Below are positions 26,378-36,500 of a stretch of DNA of 64,000 bases, one piece after another (position 1 is the first letter of the stretch; every line of letters begins with the position of its first letter). The notes under the pieces were generated by a model, which was not told where the DNA came from, did not search any database, and saw only the letters and a list, made by a program, of their open reading frames with translations. The position numbers and the translations under genes were made by a program. The DNA is from Bradysia coprophila. Taxonomy: Eukaryota > Arthropoda > Insecta > Diptera > Sciaridae. Where the stretch lies: the NCBI RefSeq assembly GCF_014529535.1, contig NW_023503307.1:4685887-4749886 (forward strand). Reading direction: 5' to 3'.

Positions 26378-28008
26378 TTAATTCGATAAATTTATAACCA
26401 GAGTTGTCGCCCACTGTCCTTCCCAATTTTTTTCGAATTTAATTGACAGACCATTTTTGATTGATCGCCAAATAATTACTATGTCCTCCTGTCCCAGCAG
26501 CTGTATGTTATCAATCGGAACTAATTCACTGTCAACTGAACCGAAAACCATTTCCTGCCTATCCGTCTTAATGAACGCTTTCTGTAAGACAATTACGAAT
26601 ATCTTCCGTTCGGCAGGCTTATATGTATACCACACGCCCTCCGTTATCGAATCATTTTGTGCTGTAGGCCATATTGTAGTTCCATAAATTGCTTCTCCAT
26701 TTATACTCAGCCATTGGCCCAGTTGGAGCAGACGTTCGGTCAAAATTGGCGCCAGCATTCCGTCTCTGGTTGGACCAACGTTAATTAGAAAATTACCGCC
26801 ACACGATACCTTTGATTTTTTTAAATAGATATGGACACGACAGTTAAACTCTTTTCTTTGAACTTTTCGAGCATAGTAGGTGTTACATACTGTACTGACT
26901 AGCTGATCGATTATTTCTTGCGGAGATAGGTAGTCTTCGAGATGTGAATTTCTTCTATACGACCACGAATACTTGTCTATTGTGAAAGCATTTTCCCATT
27001 TATGGGGCATGTAGTACATCGGATTGTATCTATCCGCGCAGTTCCAGACTCCACCATGTTTACAGCTTGTGCCTAATATTAACTTTACATTTGTGCTAAT
27101 AAAAATCTTTGGTTCTGATGATTCTTACCGTTTCCCCAGCGATCATTTACTACGACAGTATCCTTTACAGGACTTGAATTGTATAACCAAGCTAACACAT
27201 CTAATGAGCCCCAATACTCATCCGAAGCTTCCCAATCTCCATCTGACCAAATAATTTCGGGCTTATAAAGTTTCACCTAAAACCGCAATACGAAGCAATG
27301 ATCTTGATTGTAACATAGAAATGACATCTTTACCAGTTCTTTAAATTCGGGAATCACTTTTTGATGGACAAATTGTCGTGTACTAAAGTTTCGTTCTTTG
27401 TCTTTCAAATACAACGGATGGAACCATTCATACAATGAGTGATAAAGGCCAAATTTTATGTCGGTCTTATGTCGAATGGCTTTGGAAAACTCTTCGATGA
27501 GGTCTCGTCTCGGTCCAGTGTCTACCGAATTCCATCCGAATGAATAAGTGGATGGATACAACGCATATCCATCGTGATGCTTGCTCGTAAAAACCACATA
27601 TTTCGCACCACTTGATTTGACAATGTCAGCCCATTTGTACGGATCGAAAAATTCGGCCGTAAAATCTCTAGCAAAGTCCTGATACGTAAATCGTGGCGGA
27701 TAATTCGATTTCATGAATTCAACGCTCTTTGGATCCGGATCGGGACCCTGCCACGAATGCCAAAACCATTCGTTTCGAAAGCCTGGCACAGACGATACAC
27801 CCCAACTGATTTTTACGCCCACTTTTCCTTCGTCATACCATGCAGGTATTGGTCGGGAATCTAGACTGTCCCATGTCGGTTCGAATTTGCAATGTCCACT
27901 GTTGACACCGATATCATTGTCGATTTCAATTTTTCTTTTTCTCGCTGCGCAAATGCTTACTAACGATAGACAAACAAGGATTCGCAGAATTTTATGCATT
28001 TGTATCAT
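26378..28008 (-). CDS. Alpha-L-fucosidase (glycoside hydrolase family 29), complete
   Basis: A secreted or lysosomal enzyme removing terminal alpha-L-fucose from glycoconjugates. Exons run 28008-27334, 27276-27129, 27072-26891 and 26809-26378, phases consistent, 478 aa. The start is the ATG at 28008, followed by a clear signal peptide ([20 protein letters not shown]). Family landmarks are [10 protein letters not shown], the [12 protein letters not shown] pair of His, IIWSDGDWE with the catalytic nucleophile Asp, VNDRWG, and [16 protein letters not shown]. One family residue is changed: the usual HWG motif of the FGIFIHWG strand reads ISWG here (codon AGT at about 27811), so a substrate-contacting His is Ser. 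The rest of the active site looks intact, so activity may be altered rather than lost. Intron 3 (81 bp) is stop-free and in frame. The gene sits between inverted repeat copies (see 24987-31685). Confidence 0.88.
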
Positions 28009-28669
28009 TTCCAAATTTTATTTTCAGAAGATCCACAAATCTTTCTGTTAAACGAATAGAAACTACATTCACTGTACCAGTCGTACTGATTTCTTAGAAC
28101 TCAATTTATGCTCAGTCAATCTTGTTAAATACAGTCTAGACTATACATTTAAATCACATAATTTCATGTTTATCGTCGGGAAAAAAAAATCCATTTGAAT
28201 GTCGCGTTTAGAATGCTGCTACTCTGATAAAATATTTAAATTGATGTGTTTGTAAATCTCATTTAACAGGATGTAGCAACATAGTACCGCTTACGAGGCG
28301 GCCTGCCTTTACATTATGGGAAAGGAGGGTATGAACCTGTTATTTCTGCTATTGCAGTAATGCGATTCAACTTTACTAAAAGTAATTATGAAAATACTAA
28401 AGTGGCTCCACAAAAATACGCACTTAGAAGAAGGCGAATGGTAGACTCTCGCGCTAGGTTACGTTATAAATGGAGCAAAATATAAACGTATGCTTTTAGG
28501 AGACTAATCCTCCTCACACCTTGTGAATGACCGTTAATGTCAACGACAAGCAAGTGAACTGTTATATTAATTGTTAAATGATTTAGAACTTGGAGTCGTT
28601 ACCTGATACCCAGTCTACAAAAATGTTTGATAAAAGTACAAAATTTGGAGAAATATATTTTAATGCATG

Positions 28670-28682
28670 CCCCCCCCCCCCT
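28670..28682. repeat. Poly-C run
   Basis: A run of about thirteen C in AT-rich DNA. Its exact length is likely unreliable in any assembly. Confidence 0.7.
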
Positions 28683-29614
28683 GATTACCTCACATTTATT
28701 ACCTCAGTCATGAAGAGGTGACTATTCATGAAATCATGACAAAAGGTTTTTTGTAGTTATTCCTCAGAGAACATACATACATAAAAGGAGAGTTATGCAC
28801 TAACCGTCACAAAAAGACAGATCCCAGATTAAAAAAAATCGGTTTGCATTAAAACATTGTAGATGGCCCCCGAGGAAGTTCGTGATACACTCGAGATATT
28901 TTGAACCTTCACCGTTAAGCAACGACATGAATTTTGTGGCAATTGGAGAAAAAATTACAAACTTAGCAGGGCCTATTTTTGAGAATGTGTTTATGGAATT
29001 TTAGGAATTGTAGGAATTTTTGGAATTTTTTAGGAATTTTTAAGGATTTTTTCGGAATTTTTGGTAGTTCTTGGAATTTATTAATTTTGTTACTGAATAA
29101 AGTTCATACTTCAAATGCACTGTAAATCAGGTTAGAACTTTGTTTGGATTCCGCTCCAAAAAGAAAAACATGAGATAATGATGCTCATGACCAATTTATG
29201 TGGTAATATACTATTATTCTAGGTCTGTGACGTGGCATGAATAAAAACGGTAGTTACTTCAGCGAAAAAAAATTGAACTGACTGAAATATAGATACAATA
29301 TTTGTTTTGAAAGTCAAAATTGAAGTCTTGATTGCCGTTCGATGGTTTTACGTAGACATGCTTTTTTAAACACTCCTTTGAACCACTCTTGAGATTTTGT
29401 CTTCGAGTTCGCTTTCGGTCTTCTGTCTTTTTCTGCCATCCTACAATTTAATGCCGCTGTTGCATCGAAATCAGCTACTATATAGGCACATTTGTATTAA
29501 TATACAAATAATTGTATAAGGTCGACTTCGACTGAGATAGTGAGGCCCGGTCCTCATCCTTAAACCATGGTTCTTTCTATCTTTCATTACGTTTTTTTAT
29601 CGTTATTTTTTTGG

Positions 29615-29765
29615 ACGCACTTCAAGCATGAGTGGTACTCTAAATATGGTACTGAATCTTGGCAGTGTGTCACACATCTGTGAAACACTGTAAAAAAACA
29701 ATTGTATGCAAAATAGTACTATATTTGGCAGCTGTCGACTATGATCACTTTTGCTTGAAGTGCGT
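29615..29765 (+). mobile_element. CACTTCAAGCA MITE, copy 1
   Basis: Starts ACGCACTTCAAGCATGAGTG and ends TTTTGCTTGAAGTGCGT, giving 14-bp perfect inverted termini over 151 bp. Internal landmarks are TTTGGCAGCTGTC and ATGATCACTTTTGC. It has no coding frame and no clear target duplication. Confidence 0.75.
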
Positions 29766-30184
29766 TGGTCATTCACGAAAAGTTACAAAAACCTATCAAA
29801 TGTTACGTTACTGTCATAACCAAAAATCTATGGATACGCTGGTTAAATGTTTATGGAAAAAATGAGTTGCAAAAGAGTTGTCGGTAGAAGAAAAAGGAGT
29901 TGCAAATGAGTTGTTAATAAGTTGCATTTTAGGTTGTTTCCCCTTCGAATGCTACACAAGTTGAAACGGTTTTTGTTAACGAAATATTTTTTGATACATC
30001 AAGCAACACTTCCTCTTTTAAATATCGATATAAATGCACTACCGTGATAAATATATTAATTACTTTAAATTAGATTAGAATCTGAGACAAAAATGAATGC
30101 TCACTCCGCTTGTAGTTCTTAGGAAAGATATTTTCAATTTCTCTTCCTTTTTTGAGAAGATTTCGCTGTTTTTGGGTTGAAACC

Positions 30185-30341
30185 ACGCACTTCAAGCATG
30201 AGTGGTACTCTAAATGGAGTACTTAAACGGGAGAGTATATCAAACAAATTTTGGCACTGTAAAAAGTTCTGGAAGAAATTTTCATACAAAATGTACTCTA
30301 TTTGGCAGCTGTCACTCGAAGCACTTTTGCTTGAAGTGCGT
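30185..30341 (+). mobile_element. CACTTCAAGCA MITE, copy 2
   Basis: Same termini and internal order as copy 1, 157 bp. GTTGAAA occurs just outside both ends, a 7- to 8-bp target duplication compatible with a hAT-like origin. Confidence 0.75.
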
Positions 30342-31008
30342 TGGTTGAAAGCTGAAATTCGGCTATGCTTACAGAGTACTTGGTATATTATGTATAACCA
30401 ATATACTACAAAGTGTAATACCGTATTTTCGCCTTGCATAAAAAAGAGTAAGCATTTGTCTTGTTTTCGATGAATTCGCTATTTTTTGGGTTTAAAAAAA
30501 ATCGTCAATGTCTTGGTTATTGTTGAGTTATGATGAACTCTGAGTTATAATCGAAATATTAAGCTTAGAATATTCGTCTTTATTTTTTTTTATAGTTCCC
30601 AGTTAGCAGTCTATTATTGATCGTAACGTTATCGTTGGAAAACGACGTAAAATCGAAATTTGTATAAGTTCCACTAAAAAAATTTAAATGATCTGAGTAA
30701 ATTTTATTTGAAATGTTGTTTTTATTTTTATTTTTAATTTTCGAATACGTTTAGAATTAGAAATCCAGAAAATAGCACGTTTTTACTCAGTTTTTCTAAA
30801 TTTAGGAATTTTGGGAATTTTTAAGGAATTTAAGGAATTTTTGAAATTTTTAGGAATTTAAGGAATTTTTGGAATTTTTTAGGAATTGAAAGAATTTTAG
30901 GAATTTTTAGGAATCAAATTCTCAAAAATAGGCCCTGCTTAGGGGCCATGTAATTTACAATATTGCACATTTAAGAGGCATTGATGATTATCTAAAATTG
31001 TAGCTTAC

Positions 31009-31152
31009 CAACGCACTTCAAGCAAAAGTGATCATAGTCCACAGGTGCCAAATAGGGTACTATTTTGTGTGAAATGGTTTTTTACAGTTGTGTGACACAC
31101 TGTCAAGTTTCAGTACCCTATTGAGAGTACCACTCATGCTTGAAGTGCGTTG
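31009..31152 (-). mobile_element. CACTTCAAGCA MITE, copy 3 (inverted)
   Basis: Inverted relative to copies 1 and 2, with termini CAACGCACTTCAAGCA and its complement. AGCTTAC flanks both ends as a 7-bp target duplication. This copy lies just outside the CAGGGCC element. Confidence 0.75.
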
Positions 31153-31685
31153 AGCTTACATTTGTGTGTTTTTCATTTTTGATGATATATTTTGATCAGA
31201 ATCCTTTTTGAAAAATGTACGACCGCAATAACGACCACAATTGTGTTAAGCTTCAAATAAAAATTAGTTTTGGTTTTAGTCGTTTGACCAAAGGAAAGTC
31301 AGAACTTCAACGAGAGTGAACTTTGAGAGCGGAGCGAGGGCCGTATTCATACGAGTTTCGTATTTATTCAAGAGTCAAGAGTGAAATACGCCATCTTGTC
31401 AGCGCCTGTGTTCGCTTTGTTTATTCTGAAAATTTGTTTTTAATAAAATCAAGAGAATGAGTTTTATGTTAAAGCGAGACCATTTTATGATATTTTTGCA
31501 ACTATTCACGCCGTAAGCGATCTTTCTAATGCAGCGTCAATTTCATACAATGAGGCGTTGAAATCTATTTTTTGGTTCACTATTTCATCGACTTGAAATT
31601 CAAATTTTAGGCACACTTACGGCGTGAATTTCAAAATCCATTGAGAATATCAGGAATCTGACCACCCAAAAAGTGGGACCTAGTT

Positions 31686-33522
31686 GAATTTGATAAGCCA
31701 ACTATACGCCATCCGAATGTCCATTAAAGGAATGAAACGAAAATTGTTATTTCTTCTACTTTTTGTTTTTTGTTTCTTTTTGTTTATATATAATTTTATA
31801 TTCATTATTTTTATCATTTTAATTATTTTATTTTCTTTAACATTCTTGAATAATCCGATGAAATTTCATTTAGGTTTTTCTATTCATTTTTCTTTTTCTT
31901 CTTCGTATATTTTAAAATAAAAACGTATAAAAATAAGTACCAACAAAGAATTTTAAAAATCAATTTTTTATTTGGATGAGAAAGATGATCTGTGTTTGTT
32001 TTTGTGATGAATGTTTTTATTCAACAAATTTCCATTAATAAAAAAAATTGAAGTACGTAATTCAAGTCCTCTGCAGTTTTTTTTTCTGTTCGATTTAAGT
32101 ATAATTTCAAGTGTATGACGTTGCTACCTCTGCATTTTCAAGCACCTCCAACAAATTTCGGAAAAAGATCCAAGTTTATTATGCGCTGACTAAGTGAATT
32201 CGAGTTTGGTTGCATTGTCAGTAAGCTGAACGTAAACATTTAGTAAATCGTGTCTGGCACTTTTAGTGAAATTTTCAACAGAAAATGTCAGGGAGCATTG
32301 GTCAGAATCCATGATGGACAAAATTACTTGTTTTTTTAATTTAAGCAAAGGGTTATTTATGACATCGAGTTTTATGCAAAATTTGCTCATTATTATGTTG
32401 AGTTGCATAATAGTTACTTAAGTAACTCAGAGCAAACGCGCCTCTGGTGTGATAAAGTAAATGATCAAATTGCTTTTTTACGTATAACGTTGTATGAAAC
32501 GCGTTGAATTGTGAACCCGAGGTGAAGCACCTAGTTTCACGATGGTTATTTATGACATCGAGTGCAAAGAATTTCATTAAATTCTATATGTGTAAATATG
32601 ACAAGAAGCCACAGACCGTGTGACCTCCTACCCATCGTAAGCCTAATAAAGTACTTTGAACGGAGATTCACATAACGATTTATGCAACAGATGCATCGAA
32701 AGTTTGCAAATTTTGAACATTTATGGAAAAGCGCGTGCGAACTCTCTCACTGAATTGCATAACTTTAGGTCTATTCATTTTAAACAGTAACGGGCTTAAC
32801 TTGAAAGATGCCATTTCTTGTTCGCAGGAGAATTCATGCCACAAACGACGTCCTAAAAAAGCAGCTCTTTTCCACTTTGGTTGACGATATTTATTTTCCG
32901 GTCTATAAAATGTCACCTGTCATGGTTGGTCGACCGAACACTATTCAAATCGGAAGACCAGTCCTGAATGACAATATTCAGTGGGCATAATTAACTCAAT
33001 CTCCAAGATGCGTAGAACGAAGATGCAGCTTGAAAAGAAGGATGATATGTGGCTACGTTTTCATACACCAATTTTTAATTCCACAAAAACAACTAATTTC
33101 GGTCGTCATTTTAATAGCAAACGACATCGCTAATTTATAATTAATCAAATATTTGATCTTTTTCAGAGTGTTCGAACAATTCAAATTTCGTTCGGTGTTT
33201 TGTTGCTCACTTGCTTATATAATATACATAATCTCAGTCAGTCTACTAAAATCTAATTCCAATATCTACATATTGTCTAATATAAGTGGTGTATAATTTG
33301 CGACATTTCTTTTTTTTTTTGTTCTTTTACTTTAATTCATTATTTATTTAAACAAGATAGAAGTGACTTTCAACCGATATATCCATTTGTATTTTAATTA
33401 ATAAATTTCACATTTGATGTGACAGATTTCAGTCAAAGCTACGTACAACGCCCATTTTGAAAATAAAGAAAATTAGAAAACTAAAATAAAATATGATGTT
33501 CAACCAAGAGATCCGCAGTTAA
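31686..33522. other. Non-coding region with MITE fragments
   Basis: GGTTATTTATGACATCGAGT occurs at 32351 and again at 32543 in direct orientation. Related GACATCGAGT / ATAAATAACTATTATGCAAC sequences recur near 2.49, 34.9 and 49.35 kb. No supported exon was seen. The short frames at 32.7-33.0 kb overlap on opposite strands and lack support. Confidence 0.4.
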
Positions 33523-36500
33523 CTAGCCGCCGTTCAACTCGTCGACACAATCGGTAAAGTGCCTCGACAAGTAGATACCGATTGCGGCCTTTAAGTCTGG
33601 TGATGGAAATTTTTCGAGTAAATTGAAGCTTTTCAAAAAAGCTTTTACTGCTTTCAACGTATCTAACACGTCTGGATGTGTAATGAATATCTAAAATCGT
33701 AGCTACTGACTGAGATTCTTTACATAAATTTAGGGTTTTTCTTTGTTTTTTTTTTACAACACGTAACTTGTAATGTAGGTAGTTTTCAGTTTTTAATTGG
33801 AATTATTTTTATTTGAATGATTACCGTTTCTTATATCCCCCGCCGTTTAGACACATTTTTTTTCTTAAATAATTCTATTTACCAGTTACGTTCGAAATTG
33901 CATGCTGAAATTCTTGTAATTCATCCGTCCCGTCTAAATTACCATCGTCGATACTTGTCGTTACAATGCTACCGCTGATCAACGATGAATCTTTCATGTT
34001 TGAAATATTTAGTCGCGTAGGTGGTACAATCGGCTTATTCGGTGGAATTGGGGGCGGAACACCGCGACTTATGGCTGGTATGGCTGGATTCTTTTTTATT
34101 GTTGGATGCGATATGGTAGCGGTGGCCACTTTAGGGACTGGAGAGTTTATTGCTTGTGTGTTCGTTCCGGATGTGGGTACCGCTGATGCATTGGATAGTT
34201 TTCTCGGTGCAACCTACATTGTTGATTGGCGAGTAATACATGCATGACATGATCAAAACAAAAACATTTTGGTTTGGCAGAATGTATGTGAGAGAAAGGC
34301 AAAGAGAGAGAGAGAGAGAAGGGTGTGAGAAAAAAAAATAGACAAAGAGAGTTCTGGAGGAAAGAGTTACACTAAACACCGCTATTCAAATAACTTATAG
34401 ACGAACTACGAATAATAAGTAAAGCAGGTAAGCTCTGAGGAGGGTATTCGACATGCATAGTTTTGGGCCGATATTTCTTTTCCAAAAATGGTTACCACTT
34501 CTTCCACCAAAGCTAGTCAATCAAAAGTAAAAGTAAAAAAAAGATGGATTGGACTCTGCTAATTCACTACGTTTGTCTACATATCTACTGCATACATACT
34601 TTTCTTACTACATACGGTCCAGCATAAATCGGAAATCGTTCTTTTTGATTTTTATAAAGGAAAGCTAAATTCTGAAATTTTGTAATTTAATTATCGATGT
34701 CCACATGGATGAGCAGACGCAGCAATAGATTAAAAATGTGGCATCTAAGGTTCAACAAGAAGGTTTCATAAACGGAACCAATTTTTGGCACAACTCGCGA
34801 ATTTTGAAGTATGATAAGCCATCCGACTAGTTATTTATGTCGCCAAGTGATAAATCCTTTTTTAGATCCTAGTTGAGTAGATTGTCACTATAGATAGGCC
34901 GCAGATCGAGTGTGGCAATACACATCGAGTGCCTAAAGAAGCATTTATCACCGAGATACATAAAACGTTTTCCACAAAAAAGTCAACGAAAGTTTTACTT
35001 TTTTGTCACTGAGATGAGAAAAGTATTTTTCATCATTCAAATTACAATTACGGCTTATTGTGTAGCACGGGTTATAGTAAATAATTGAGCAATTTGAATA
35101 TTTTTTACCCTTTATTCAATCGACATATTGAAAGGAAGTAGATGTTAAATTCTGAAAGAAAAGTTGAAGATACCAACTACATTCAGGCAACCAATCACTA
35201 AAACTGAGGTATACATCTAAAATTGCGGTTAAAAGAAAGTAGTTTAAACCAACAAAAAAACTTCTAATTCAACTGATGGAATGTACAATTAGAGATGTGC
35301 GGGCCGACGTTTTTTCATTGTCCGACCCGGTCCAAGTCAATCACTTTGAAACTCGGTCCAAACTGACCCAAAAATTGTAGGCCCGATCCTGCCGAGCCCG
35401 AAAGAATACTTGTCCCGATTTGACCTGACATTATTTGTTTATTGGAAGACGTCATAAAAGATGCATTTTCGACGCATGACACTTTTTTTTATTAAAATCC
35501 GACCCATCCCACAAGCCCATTTTAATAACCCGAACACTGTGTTTCGGGCGGCCCGCACATCTCTATAAGCTAAATACATTTGGTACATTTGAAAGTTATG
35601 TAAGTAAATTCAATGACGCTGCTGAAATTCGATTTCATTAGACAGTATGAATGAAATGACGCATGTGATAAATTATGACCTTTGTTTTAAGATTTATCGT
35701 TTTGTCACTTCTCTGACGAGCGACGCTGACGCATATATGGAAAAAGATGGATTTATTCGGGTTGAAGTGAGTCAAAAAAAAGTATGGAGTACGGAAATGG
35801 TTGGATTTTCTGTCGTGATTGAGGCTGTAATTTTTAATCACCTACCGGTAATAGGAGGAAAACTTATTTAAGCTCTGCTCAAGGTCCTTGATTGCAAAAG
35901 TAAATAAAATGCTAGCTAAATAGTTGGCATCGTTTGCACTGCCCAAAAGAAAATTGTAAAAGCAGAACGTTTTAGCATTAAAATACGATTAGCATTGTAG
36001 AAAGAGATTTAGTGTCCACAAGTAGATCTTGATTTTTTAGTCGTTGAATTGTGCTCCTGATCATCAATAAATTTAATTTAGTCTCATTTTGACGAACACA
36101 ACTCTGTCGGGCAACTTTTGGCAAAAAGTGGTTTTAGGAAAATTGTAAACGAAAAAATGAAAAGTACAAAAACAAACAATCAAAAAAAAATACACAAAAC
36201 ACAAAACAAAATATAATTAAAAAAGCGACTGGAAAATTAATTTGAAATTAATATTTACTCGGATAAAATTTTCGTACAATTTTTTTCTTCTTCATTTTAT
36301 TTGATTAATTTTCTTTTTAGTCATGCTACATCTACGCCACAAAACTTAAGAGTATAAATTTGTCAAATATAATTTGTTTTTTTTTCTGTCTTTAATAATA
36401 ATAATAAAAAAAAGAAAAATTTCAATCCCAACAACATTTCATAGGAATAGGTTTGCTGTCTTCTATTTATAAAATTCAATTACAATTCTTGGTTGCATTA

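Larger units (their letters stand above)
28967..30937. mobile_element. CAGGGCC-ended element with CTTAG target duplication
   Basis: The termini are CAGGGCCTATTTTTGAGAA at 28967 and its exact inverted copy ending at 30937. CTTAG lies directly outside both ends (28962-28966 and 30938-30942). The subterminal parts on both sides are built of GGAATTTTTAGGAATTT-type repeats. No transposase frame is visible. Two copies of the CACTTCAAGCA MITE have inserted inside it. Confidence 0.6.
24987..31685. mobile_element. Possible large composite element around the fucosidase gene
   Basis: The left edge reads AACTAGGTCCCACCTTTTTG and the right edge is an inverted match (complement of CAAAAAGTGGGACCTAGTT with one gap). 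Internally, the left 132-bp tandem repeat has an inverted relative near the right edge (31298-31362). No target duplication was found and two independent insertions in opposite directions would look the same. Confidence 0.25.

Noticed and set aside
30134..30473. Overlapping frames of about 100 codons on both strands
   Set aside because: They lie across the MITE copy at 30185-30341; the symmetry of the element opens both strands.
32680..32990. Overlapping 60-78-codon frames on both strands
   Set aside because: Located among MITE fragments, with no family resemblance or splice signals.
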